Part shown: positions 1 through 10,561 of the stretch, piece by piece
Layout of the letters: each line of letters opens with the position of its first letter
How positions within the stretch are numbered: position 1 is the stretch's first letter
Translations under genes and position numbers: made by a program
Source: Lentinus brumalis
Taxonomy: Eukaryota; Basidiomycota; Agaricomycetes; Polyporales; Polyporaceae
DNA length: 64,000 bases
NCBI GenBank assembly: GCA_001792895.1
Contig: MARA01000006.1
Location: 1,984,001-2,048,000, forward strand
Direction: 5' to 3'
The notes under the pieces: model-generated
What the model was told of the DNA's origin: nothing
Database searches by the model: none
What the model saw: the letters and a program-made list of their open reading frames with translations, nothing else

Positions 1-640
1 CGTTGGATGGGGATCCGGGCTGAAGGTAGGCTGACTACGTACATACGCCTATGATGTAAGGTCTGGATCTGGGCGTATCAGACGTGCTGCTGTAGGCAAA
101 GAGGAAATGTGCTATTAGCATGTTGCAGATACAAGTTGAAATGATCAGCTCACCGACTCGCACGAGCCGTTGACAATAGACGTCTGGCGATCAAACAATG
201 GCGGGAGCGGCATTCTTACCGTACAGGTGTTCCGGGACTTGGTGGAAGCGAGATGGATAGATACAGGACCGAGGGAGCGGATGCCGAGACTCATGATGAG
301 CTCAAAGGGGACGTGGACACGGAGTCGATAGAGGGCGGCACAGAGGCGGCGAGCACCGAACAGTTAGGCGAGATAGATGATATAGAGGGGAGGGGAGGGG
401 AGGATGGGAGAGGGGCAGCGGAGGATGCTGAGGCTGTCGTCGACTGGCAGGGGTATTTGTACTCCGTGAGCAGACGAGCTGCGCGTAGTTCGCGCAAGAT
501 CCTCGATACTCCGAGAGCGGAGCTTACAGAGCTCTATCCCAAGAATACGTCAGCTGCACACGCCATGAGAAACCTGTCCGGATGCGAACCAACCAGGTAG
601 CGACACGGGGGAGTGGGAGGACAGCGGGGCAAAGTGTGGG
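1..640 (-). pseudogene. 5' exon of the unrecognised spliced gene, cut by the window start
   Basis: The minus strand from about 640 to 154 corresponds to the 61562-61050 exon, ending at a GTGAGC donor whose first base is 153. The rest of this copy lies left of the window. Frames here are split (497-291 and 753-550), so the exon is not a single open frame. The plus strand carries an acidic 115-codon ATG frame at 253-600, which is a weaker candidate. Confidence 0.35.
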
Positions 641-1151
641 GATGCCCAGACAGCTGAAACGAGAGTTCCTAGCTTCTGGGTTGTTTCCAGACCCGCGTAC
701 TTGTTAGGGCGGTGTTCGGGTAGGTATATGAGCGCTCTGATGTGATGGCGCATTTATTTTCGCCCGCTGCCGTCGTACATCTGCTCAGCGAGGCAGGAGG
801 AGAGGGTCCCTCCACGGCCCTGTGTTCCGGGGTTATTCTGCTGCTTTACGTGGTGTTCCACCCATGATCGCCATTGCACTGGCTCGGCTAGTATGCTGTT
901 GTTAGATAGGACCAGTTGCAGCCTGTCTTTTGACGCAGCTGTTCTGCAGTCAGGCCCGAGAGCTAGATAGGTGTGAATAGAGCATAGAGTCCTTCAAGGC
1001 ATCTGTACTCCCGGAACTTGTCAATATAATCCAGTAGTCTTGTAGCATGCTATAGCGACCTACAGCTGAGATGTTGAACTCGATGGATACTGAGTTCAAG
1101 CGGAGCGCACTGTATGGACAAAGTTGCAAAGTATCAAAGCGCCCAGCGGTA

Positions 1152-1213
1152 GTGTTGCCTCGTGCCGGCGATCCGCCGCTCTGTGTTGCCTCGTGCCGGC
1201 GATCCGCCGCTCT
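1152..1213. repeat. 31-bp perfect tandem duplication
   Basis: Two copies of a 31-nt unit beginning gtgttgcctcgtgccggcga. The other six units have one copy at the matching position. It adds a non-multiple of three to the minus-strand frame there. Confidence 0.95.
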
Positions 1214-1820
1214 GCTCATTGCATTATCGCACATCCCGCGTTCCTGAAGCTCTTATGGCATGTCTGTAGCCCTGAACACATGAGCACTGCCGCTCCGAGC
1301 CGCAAGGACCTTGCGATTCAAGTTGTCCAATGCGGTAACTCGTCGAGGGGTGCTAAGCTGCAAGCCTGCTCTGCTGACTTTACTCAGCATACATGAGGCC
1401 TCTGTCTGCGCTGATTGCCCGTGTTCATGCAGATTACTTAGACGGAGGTATTCCAATGCTATTTCTGAGCCCAGACCCACGTCTACCCACAAGGTCACCA
1501 GCTTGATACGTAAGCATGCTTGAGGTGGATGTTTAACTCGCTTGCCGTGGCTAAGCGGCCGCTATCAGCCGCAATTAGTCGCTACCAGGGCTCCCAGCTC
1601 TGTGTGCCACGTCAACTCTGACCACGACACCCACCATCCCCCTCGCACAACCCATTCTGCTCGCAAGTTCCTCGAACTCCCGTCGAATTCAATCTTCTCA
1701 ATTATGCCGTCTCAACACGATGTATTCTGCCGTGTTGGGTTTCATAAGTACTCTACGCTCGCCGTTGTGAGCTGCGACCGCCCCACTCCCATGCTCCTCG
1801 CCCCGGGTGTCAACCATCAA

Positions 1821-2378
1821 CTAGTCCTGCTCTCCAGTAAGTATGTATGCTTGCGCCTTGGAACAACCTGAGTCTGGTCTCCCAAGGAGCGGTTGGCCTC
1901 GAGCCTGGCTGCGTACTGAAGACCGAACGACAGTGTCCGTTCGAGTGTCGACCTGTGCCTGCAGGAGACGGTGAGTACTGCAGGATCCTGTATGACTATC
2001 GGGACACTCACATGCTCGATCCAGACTCGTTTCCAGCGTGCAACGGCCCTTCATCTTGTCCCCGCCATGCCCGGCCGCTGCGAAGACTGTCGGAGAGCGA
2101 CTGCACGGTCGGTTAGCCTCGAGCCCGGCCATGCACTGAAGACCGAACGACAGCGTGTCCATTCGAGTGTCTACCTGTCCCTGCGGGATACGGTAAGTAC
2201 CGCAGGATCCTGTATGAGTATGAGGACACTCACACGCTCGATCCAGACTCGTTTCCGGCGTGCGACGGCCGCTCATCTTGTCCCCGTCCTGCGCCCCCCG
2301 GCCGCTGTGAAGACTGTCGGAGAGCGACTGCACGGTGAGTTCCCCCGTATCGGGTAGCACTGCGTCCTGTCGGATCAC
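1821..2378 (-). CDS. 185-codon frame across the 220-bp duplication (unit 1)
   Basis: Starts MIRQDAVLPDTGELTVQSLS and contains two related blocks, ETSLDRACECPHTHTGSC and ETSLDRACECPDSHTGSC, one per 220-bp copy. The motif ACECP spans a GTGAGT that could be a minus-strand donor, so part of the frame may be intron. Counterparts are 63117-62446 (223 codons), 22389-21886, 33053-32652 and 42894-42493. Function unknown; a plus-strand gene using the opposite GTGAGT donors is also possible. Confidence 0.25.
   Translation of the reverse strand: MIRQDAVLPDTGELTVQSLSDSLHSGRGAQDGDKMSGRRTPETSLDRACECPHTHTGSCGTYRIPQGQVDTRMDTLSFGLQCMAGLEANRPCSRSPTVFAAAGHGGDKMKGRCTLETSLDRACECPDSHTGSCSTHRLLQAQVDTRTDTVVRSSVRSQARGQPLLGRPDSGCSKAQAYILTGEQD
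1891..2330. repeat. 220-bp internal tandem duplication (unit 1)
   Basis: Two diverged copies (about 1891-2110 and 2111-2330), each containing cctcgagc...ctgaagaccgaacgacag and ending at the cggagagcgactgcacggt motif. Units 2 (from about 11779), 3 (22033), 4 (32722) and 7 (62785) also have two copies. Units 5 and 6 have one. A minus-strand frame at 2378-1821 (185 codons) runs through both copies. Confidence 0.85.
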
Positions 2379-3099
2379 TTACGCTTTCTGAAACAGGCAG
2401 CTCTTCCGGCCGCTGTCGACGCGTTCGCGCCAATATACTCTCTTTGTTTCTTGACTGCGATCGTCCGCAGACAGACACCCCAGAACTGTGTCGTCTCGAC
2501 TTGCCCAGCACACGACAAACGACTCAGCTGCACCATGCTCACCGGCAAGTCACCGCGCCGCAGCAGCGACCTACGCCGGCTTGCTCGACTGGCTCGCCAT
2601 ATTGGACGACGGTCGCTGCGCTCCCGGGATTGTAAGTCGGTGAGTTCTCTTGTAGCACCCGCTTCGATATCACTCACGCCTTGTGGAATACGCAGCTCTT
2701 CGGAGTCGAGGTCTACTCGGCGCTCATGACCTCGGAGTCGTCCGCGGGGCCTACCTTTCTCTGCAACATCAGCACGCACACGCCGCGAGCACACACCCTC
2801 TGCCGTCGGAGGAGGCCTCCGCTCGAGCTCGCGCACACATGGCTCGCAACAGAGAGCTCGACATGCTCCCGACTTCGTCAAAGCTCCCGGGCTACTCCCC
2901 GAGCTCGTTCTTCCGAGTGGCACGCGTCCGTGGCCGTCTCTTCATCAGCTGAACCGCGCCGAGGCTGCACGTCGATCCCGAAGTCAAGACCTGCCAGCTC
3001 ACTGCGCCCGGTAGCTCAAGCTTACGCTCACCTACAGGGCCTTCTGCAAAGTCGTATGATCGTGCCAAAGCCAATCAGCACTCGCAGGTATGTCTTCCG

Positions 3100-3492
3100 T
3101 TGTTCGTACTTGCCTTGTTTTCACTCACCTTCACGTGGAACCAGGAGAGCGTATTGCAGAGACTCGCTACCTGGCGTTGTGACGAGGGACGGCAGGACTT
3201 CTGTGTTGAATGCAGGCGCATAGACAGCGGAGTGAGGTATGTGACTTGCCCTTCCGTGTCGCTCTCCATACCGGCGCGGACGCATACGCATGAGTATGGA
3301 GGGCGCGTTCGAGCACTTGCTGCGACTACCGGCTGCCTTGTACTGTTTGCAAGGTTGGGCAGAGCTTCGTGTGTGCTGGTGTTGTGTACGAGCGCGGGGG
3401 ACGCAGGCGAGGAGTCGGTCGCATCGACATGTGGGCAGAAGAGAGTCGTGGCGCGCGCGGACGACGCAAGTGCCCGGATAGGCGCCCGGTAG
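3100..3492 (+). pseudogene. Plus-strand frame, unit 1 copy (130 codons)
   Basis: Contains FSLTFTWNQESVLQRLATWR and EYGGRVRALAATTGCLVLFA. It lacks the longer N-terminal portion seen in unit 6. A matching 130-codon frame occurs in unit 2. Confidence 0.25.
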
Positions 3493-3753
3493 CTGAACGC
3501 GGATTTGGACGTCTCGCGTGCCGTTCTCAGCTCGTAGTTCACCCTGTAGCACCCACATCGTGTACTCTGTAGTCCTGAATATACGAGTTGTCTGCTGTCG
3601 AACTTGGTGTTCTGCCAGCCTCTCCTCCTGCACGAGAAAACCTCCCCTCCCCAGAGAACACCTACCCCCAGAACACCTACCCCCAGAACACCCTAAGTTC
3701 AGCATTCGTTCTGGAGCAGGAAACCGTCGGGCTCGCTTGCGGCGCCGCAACAC
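3121..3753 (-). CDS. 210-codon minus-strand frame downstream of the glycosyltransferase (unit 1)
   Basis: Reads RTTEYTMWVLQGELRAENGT through the central part but uses a different downstream frame from unit 6, ending at PREGE. The overlapping 155-codon frame at 3542-3075 carries the GRHTCEC ending, so an indel near 3470 separates the two halves in this unit. Confidence 0.3.
   Translation of the reverse strand: MLRRRKRARRFPAPERMLNLGCSGGRCSGGRCSLGRGGFLVQEERLAEHQVRQQTTRIFRTTEYTMWVLQGELRAENGTRDVQIRVQLPGAYPGTCVVRARHDSLLPTCRCDRLLACVPRARTQHQHTRSSAQPCKQYKAAGSRSKCSNAPSILMRMRPRRYGERHGRASHIPHSAVYAPAFNTEVLPSLVTTPGSESLQYALLVPREGE
3648..3693. repeat. CAGAACACC minisatellite (unit 1)
   Basis: Repeats of ccccagaacacctac, with perfect neighbours near 3665-3690. 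Confidence 0.8.
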
Positions 3754-3757
3754 GAGG

Positions 3758-5434
3758 CTACCAGTCGCCCGCCGCCGCCGCCCGCCCTGCGGCTAGATAA
3801 TCCGCGCGTAGATCCCGCGCACTAGCGCACATTCCACAGGACAGCAGTCGGTCCACGCGCACACTCTGTATTCCGCGCACAAAATATATTTTCTGCTCTG
3901 CATACATCGTAGCTACCCTCGCACCGCGCCACGCCCGCCACAGCACCCGAAACACCAGCCGCACCCTGGACAGAAGCTCGGCCTCCTTGCAGCACTGGAC
4001 GTAGGTGCTCCAGCCGTGGCTGACCATCCATCGCGTGAGGAACTTGTCGTCACCCGAGTTCAGCTGGTACTTTCCGAGCCAGTAGTCGTGCGTGAAGCCG
4101 TGCAAGAACTCGGGTCCTTCAAGATGACGGTCCGGTAGGCGGCTGTACGTCCAGACAGACACGGCAGACCACCGTCGATGTGGGTCGACGAGGAGATCTC
4201 GATGTTCCGGATGGACAGCCGGAACGCAGCGAGAACCTCCCAGACCGTCATGCGCTTCCCGACAGGCTGGACGCGCTGCGACGTGCCCACACCGCCAACC
4301 TTCTGGTCCTCGAAACAAGCGAGGGTGTAAGGCAACAGCGTCGGCGGCCAGATCGCGTCGTCGTCGGCGAAGACGATGATATCGGTGGTGACGTTTTTGA
4401 TGCCGTGCGACATCTGGAGGCGCTTGTTGGCAAAAGGGACGGTCAGGACGCGGATGCGCTCAGGGTCGACGGCGTTCGCGAGGTCCTGCAGCGGCCCCAG
4501 CATCTTCTCCTCGGTGATGATGAGAATCTCCTTGGGCTTGCCGACGAGCCAACTGTGCGCGGCCTCCTTGAACTCCTCGCCGGCGTCGATGGTGGGCACG
4601 ATGATGGTGACATCCTCTTCTGCGATGTAGGTCGGATTCTCGGGGAGGGGACTGGGCGGTAGGTGAGGGAGGCGGCAATTCGTATTAGGTACCACAAGTA
4701 TCGATAAAAGCTGCGGGAATGTCAGCAAGACCGCGGCGGATGTGAAGAGGGCGGGAACGCTGCAAGCTAGACGCGATAATCGGGCGAACAACGCAGAGCG
4801 GCGGGCGCTTGACCACCATGAGACTCTCTACAGTCCAGCTGGTGCTCCCCCAGAATAAGCGGGATTTTAGCTCGTGGCACAGTGTGCGTACCCAGAGGGT
4901 AAGAACACTGCAGGCGCAGATCGAGAGAGACAAGGAGAGATGGGCGCCTGTCAGTTGCAGAGCAACGGACAACACAGACCTCGGCGGCTGTGGGCTCGAG
5001 AGGGCCGAGCTCTGCGAACTGACAGCGAGCGGCGAGAATGACGAAGGGCGGAGGGGGCCTGCTACCGCCCACTGCATCAGAGTGACGCACCCCCGCATCG
5101 ACAACACTCGTGCACGACACGGCCCACCATCGGTGCCCGCCCACGTCTACCGGGGACCGAGGTAGCAGAAACGATGAGAGATGCCCTCTTGCGCGGGCGA
5201 TGACCGCAGAACATCGTGCAAAGCCCAGCGCACCGCTGCCAGCCTCTCCCCGAGACTGGCGACGTCCTCGTTCTCCCTCGCAGACAAAACCCGCAGCGTC
5301 CCGTAGTGTATAAGAAGATGTGCTCACCCAATGACCCCGAATGGTACAACTGGCGACGGGTGTCAGCAACGGAGCTCCTCGTTCGCGACGGGGCACTCAC
5401 AGACTGGGAAGTGGTCCGAGGTCAACCGGAGCAT
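3758..5434 (-). pseudogene. Glycosyltransferase family 2 copy, unit 1 (two frameshifts, C-terminal block lost)
   Basis: Exon 1 is 5434-5401, exon 2 is 5349-5328 and exon 3 starts at 4710 after a 617-nt intron 2. One base is missing near 4645, just before the ENPTYIAEED segment, and one in a G-run near 4112, after the VILKDP segment. The reading frame therefore changes twice inside exon 3. The DDD and GDDKFLTR motifs remain in separate frames. After the ELLS codons the sequence jumps to the out-of-frame RVRLVFRVLW tail found in units 1-5; QxxRW is absent. Confidence 0.85.
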
Positions 5435-5439
5435 GGCGA

Positions 5440-8400
5440 CCCACCCTCAGGCGTCGGTCGACAAAACAAAGAAAGCAGTAAACGAGCGGGAGGGTTGCTG
5501 GGACGGCGGGGACGACGGGAGGGGGTCGCAGCACGGCGACGACGGAGGGCGGTGGCGAGTGCCTTTGAGCGTCCCTCCCGTCGTCCAGCCGCAGATGCCA
5601 GCCCAGCGGAGTCTCAATCGCTTGCCATTTCCGGCCGCTTGTTTCACACAGCATCGGCGTGATGGTCGCAGCCGGCCTCGCTCGCCGGAGTCTGCATCTC
5701 TCCTGCCAGGCTGCCACACGCTGAAGGAGCTCTGCGTCATTCGTGCGCTGCTCGCAATGTGTCGCGGACATCGACTGCTCACTGCGTCTGCCCCGTCCGA
5801 GTCTCGTCCTGGCAGCGTCGGTGCGGCGGTCGGTGGTCGCCACGCCTGCATCACTCCGCAGCCGCCGTCCGCGCAAACACGCTGACCGCCCCGGCCACCT
5901 GTTCCGCTCGTTCGCGCTCTCTGCAACACGCACATCCAATGCCGCATCGCCTCGACGCGATCCTATGGTATGTCCCCGTCCGCTGTAGACACGCAGACCG
6001 CCCATGTACTAGTCCAGCGAGCAATCGAACACGCTTCGCCCCTCCCGAGTCTGCGCATCCCCGGAGACACACCGTGCAATTCGCTGTACGCGGACGCGCG
6101 CATGTCCCTGCAAACAACCTCCTCCACAGGGCCCCCGTTCTATTCATGCCAAGACGCCTCGCATGTCCATACGATATACACGGACCTGGTACACAGTACG
6201 AATCGCCGGCAAGACCTTGGCGCGTCGTTCCCGCACACAGGTGAGTATCTACTTCTCTCTCCTTCTCGATGCACACTGACGTCTCGTTCGCGACTCATTT
6301 CAGGCGGCCGACCGACGCGTCCCAGCCACGCGTCGGATACGAATCCACGCGTCTCGCGCCGTCCCGGGCACCCGCCTTCCGACCTTCGTATCCTCGCCGC
6401 ACCTCTCCCAAACGACCTGAAACGCTCGGAAAGCCTCCACTTAACGCTGGCGACAATAACGCAGTCTCCGGGCGACGTGCCGGGACGATCAAACCTCCCT
6501 TCCTCCCCACACTTCCAAGTACTCCGCCCTCGAATCCACCACTGACATGTCCCAACTACGCCTCGCCCCGAATGCCGTCAAACTCCGGACTTATACTACA
6601 CGAACGCCAGGCGTTCTGCGTCCGCCATCCCATCCCCGTTCAGCGCGGCTTCGCTGTGCGCCGTCTGCACGCGTTCATGCAGCTCCGCCGACTTGCCACG
6701 GCTCCTGCCCATGCATATCCCGATAAACCCGCCCACAACCCTCACTACAGTACGCGCGAACACCACAGATCCTTCCCCATCCGTCTCGCATCGATCCGGA
6801 GAGCCTCGAAACTCGACCGAAAGCTCGCTTCCACCGGGCACCACCACTCAAACCCGCCATATCTCAGCGCACCATCACCAGGTCGCCGCAAAACGGTGCA
6901 CGCAAGCCGCTGTGACACCAAGCCTTATGCATGCGCAGCGACAGCCCCGTCCGAGGGGTCTTCAAAATCGACTTTTCGTGCGATTTCATTGCATTTTCAA
7001 TCACGACCGCCGACTTGCGGCCGCCCCCGCACATCCGCATCTCCACCAATCGGCGCGAAACTCTGAAAGCACAGTGCGGGCACTCGAAGGGCGTGTCCCA
7101 GCAGTTTCACGCCGATTCGTCGAGGTACGATATTCCGTCCATGTTGCGTCTCCTGCTCACGCGCTGACTCGATCGCCGCGTATCTCATGCAGACGTCGAC
7201 GGACCGCCGCCCAATTTCGCGCACAGCCTGCAACAACTCCACTCCACGTGCACGCACCGTCGTAGGCCTGTCCGAGGTGGTCTCAAACCCAGCCTTGGTG
7301 CGCGTTCATTGGGGGTTTCGCCCCGGCCATCAGGCTTGCGACGACCGCCGCGCACCCGCACCCCGACAGACCGGCAGGAAACTCCAGGCACCACCGCCAC
7401 GCACTCGTACGAGCGTGTCCCGGGCGTTCCGCTCCGATTCGTCGAAGTGCGAAGACCCGTCTCGACTCTCCAGGGCCGGAGGAGACGCAAACACGCTATG
7501 GCATATCTCAGCACGGCGGCCACGGACCGCCGCGAGCCTTCGCATGCGCGCTGTGCTCGCACCTCACACCTCACACCCCGCATGCACGCTCGCAGCCCCG
7601 TCCGACGCGTTCGTCGCGACCGCCGACGGGTGCCGGCCACCGCGCACCCGTTCTTCAGCCAATTGGCATGAAGCTCTGGGAGCCACGTAGGTGCACCCGG
7701 CGGAGCGTGCCTCCAGCGTTTCAAGCGGACTCGTCGAGGTATGAGATGCCGGCGACATCGTGCCGGGCTGCTACTTACTCCCGCCCTGACGCGATGTCGA
7801 CGTATCTGATTCTCAGGCGGACCCCGAGGGATCGCCACCAAACTCCGGACGCGTGCTGCCGAAGACGACGCGTCGTGCACTCACCGTCCAGCCCCATCCG
7901 AGAAGCTCGCGCAACCCGCCATTCGGGCGGTCTGACATCGCGCCTCGACAAGGAAAGCGTCGTACTCCGCCAAGTGCGTATCGAATCCCCGCCAGAGCTC
8001 GGAAAGGCGTTGATGTAACCTGTAGACCTCGTCAGCGCCATGTTCGACACTCGCTGTCGCGTTCAGAAAACGGCATTGGCAGCAGCTGCCTCAGCGGTGC
8101 GGATGGATGCTGCATGGGGGACCCATCGCGACTCTCCCTCGCTGCCGCTGTGCCCAGCCTCTCAGCACTCGCCGCAACCCGTGAGCTCGCTGCTCAGTCG
8201 AAGACCTCGGACGAGCCTTCAGCTTCGACTCGGCGGGCGAGGTGAGTGCGACTGCCTACGACATCCTCGTCGCGTATAGACCTGTATCTCCGGTACGTCG
8301 ACGGCACTTCCGCCGTCTACGGCTAGCGTCGCGTCGCGTCGCTCCGCACGCGGCGCCATCTTCCACTCCTCGGGCTCTCGGACATGCAACGCGCCGACTC

Positions 8401-9030
8401 CCGCGCATCACCCGGGCGAATTTCAATCCCCACACCCCTGCACCGACTATCCCCGCCGCTCGGACGAGGTGCGAAGCCTCCAGTGCGGCCTCGAGCCGCC
8501 ACGGCGACTTACGCGCAGGATGCCACACGGCACTCTCGCGCTCGCTGCAGACGACTCAGCCTGCATCTGAGCTCCCCTCGAGCAATCACACAAGGCCCGA
8601 GGACCGCACAGTGTCGCGACCAGGGCGGCACGGTGCGAGACTCGCCCTCTGGATGCGTCCGATCTTAGACCGACGCGACTCGTCAAGCTGCACACCTCAC
8701 GGCCCGATCAAGGATCACCGGGGTCTGCGAGACGACACCGGCCGTCGACGGTCTCTCGCTTGTACCAACTCCCGCGGGACTACAGCACCACCCCGGCTCT
8801 CGTCCTTCACAGCTTCGAGACTCCCGTCTCGTCTGAGCCGCCGAGAATGACTGGGACAAGACAACGGCGCGATTCCGTATGCAGTACGCACCTCTGTGTT
8901 AGGAAACTAGGAATATATCTTGTGTCTTCCTCCGGCGCACTGAAGTTGCAGAGGATCGTGAGAGCGTTTGCGTTGTGTGTCGCGGGCAGCCTGGGACCGG
9001 AGGAGGTCATGCGAGTATAGGTAAGTCGCG
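5440..9030. other. C-rich tract of unit 1 with short minus-strand conserved frames
   Basis: The plus strand is C-rich and poor in stops, so long plus-strand frames (up to 265 codons at 6269-7066) are expected by composition. More persuasive are minus-strand ATG frames at 7049-6864 (61 codons, NAMKSHEKSILKTPRTGLSL) and 6847-6596 (83 codons, AELHERVQTAHSEAALNGDG). No gene was recognised. Confidence 0.4.
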
Positions 9031-9050
9031 GCTCTCATCTCGCGGGCAGG

Positions 9051-10561
9051 ATCTCGGGTACCGGACAGAGTGCGATTTGCAACCGCAACACAGATTTCCG
9101 GTTCGCTCTCGGAATCGGGGCGTCGGCGTGTTGCTGAGCTCCTAGCAGATTGAAATGGCGGCGTGCCGACAGCTGTCCTGGAACGTCAGTTGTCAACCGA
9201 CACGCGAGCGACAGTAGCACTCACGCGCTGGATCGATGCACTGCACGAAGTGATAACGCGTGCGGCAACCTGCGCATAGCTACAGGTGAGTACAGATACG
9301 TCTGCGATGTATTACGTACCGTGAATAATAGCTTCGACTGCGCGTGTTCCCGGAGGGAGGTCGGCCTATAGTGCGCTGCGCACGGCCTACCCAGTCAAAG
9401 TTAGATTCACCAACACTGCGGACTATTAAGTTGAGAACGTACCTGCCGTTCTGAGAGCGACCCTTCCTTGCAATGCTCACTTGCGTTTGTGTCTAGGCAT
9501 GTCAGCAGAACTGCATCCACTCATTCCTCGTGGAAGCAACTTACGCAGGAACAGCCGCAGACCGTCCCAGATCCAGCATGGTGCGAGCCGGCTGCTTGGC
9601 AGGCACTATCAGTACACGTCCGACGCTCGTGTGGATGAGCAGAGGGAGCTGACGAGCGACAGAAGCCCGACGAGAAGGGTGATCTCCGGGTGTCTGCTAA
9701 GCGAGATTGCGATCTGCGCTGGCGTGAGTCCGAAATTTCCACATGCAGACGAAATAGCTGACGTACCGACAGAGCGCGGTCAATAAGAAACATACCAGGA
9801 GTGAGTGCTGCCTGTACGGATTCCCCGGAGGGTGCCTGACAGCGAAACTGGCTGTTCACTCGAAATCTGTGAGAAAGTTGCGGGTCAGACTAGATAGGAC
9901 GCAGGACGAGGAGCTCACCGCGTTGGATGGGATCCGGGCTTGAAGGAGACGTACATGAACCTGTGAGGGTTCTGGGCACATCGAACGCGCTGTAGACAAA
10001 AAGTACATGGGTGACGAATGTTGCAGACAGGAGTTCAAATGATCAGCTTACCAACTCACACGAGCCGTTAGCGATAGACGTCTGACAAGCAAACAATGGC
10101 GGGAACGGCATTTGTACAGTATAGGTGATCCGAGACTCGGCGGAAGCAAGATGGTAGATACAGGACCGAGGGAGCGGGTGCCGAGACTCATGATGAGCTC
10201 AAAGAAGATGCACACAGAGTCGATACAGGGCGGCACGGAGACGGCGAGCACCGAAAGGTAGACGAGATAGGTGAAGAGGAGGAGGGGGAGATAGGAGGAG
10301 GGGAGAGGGACAGCGGCGGGTGCTGAGTCTGTCATCGACTGGCAGGGGTATTTGTATGAGTCCGTGAGCAGACGAGCCGCGCGTAGTTCGCGCAAGATCC
10401 TCGATACTCCGAGAGCGGAGCTTACGGAGCTCTATCCCTAAGAATATGTCAGCTGCACATGCCATGAGAAACCTACTCGCATGCGAACCAACCAGGTAGC
10501 GACACGGGTGAGCGGGAGGACGGCAGGGCGATGTGTGGGGATGCCCAGAAAGCTGAAACAA
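9051..10561 (-). pseudogene. Unrecognised spliced gene, unit 1/2 junction copy
   Basis: The 5' exon (10561-10199) is open for 120 codons and then stops after ARRLRAALYRL. The exon matching 60154-60038 is recognisable as ARRHFNLLGAQQHADAPIPR near 9160-9090 but has small deletions that change its end. Confidence 0.35.

Larger units (their letters stand above)
1..9920. repeat. Tandem array unit 1
   Basis: The window opens on the anchor cgttggatggggatccgg, which recurs at 9921, 20146, 29463, 40805, 50712 and 60900 and serves here to delimit units. The anchor lies inside an exon/intron boundary of the spliced unknown gene, so it is a bookkeeping point and not a biological end. Specific to this unit are a perfect 31-bp tandem duplication at 1152-1213 and a twice-frameshifted glycosyltransferase. 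Its early part (about 850-1100) shares a sequence variant with unit 2 that units 3-7 lack. Confidence 0.95.

Noticed and set aside
253..600. Acidic 115-codon plus-strand frame (TEGADAETHDELKGDVDTES)
   Set aside because: Attractive composition, but it is antisense to the 5' exon of the junction gene, and the counterparts in other units are shortened by indels (78 codons at 20377, 72 at 29675).
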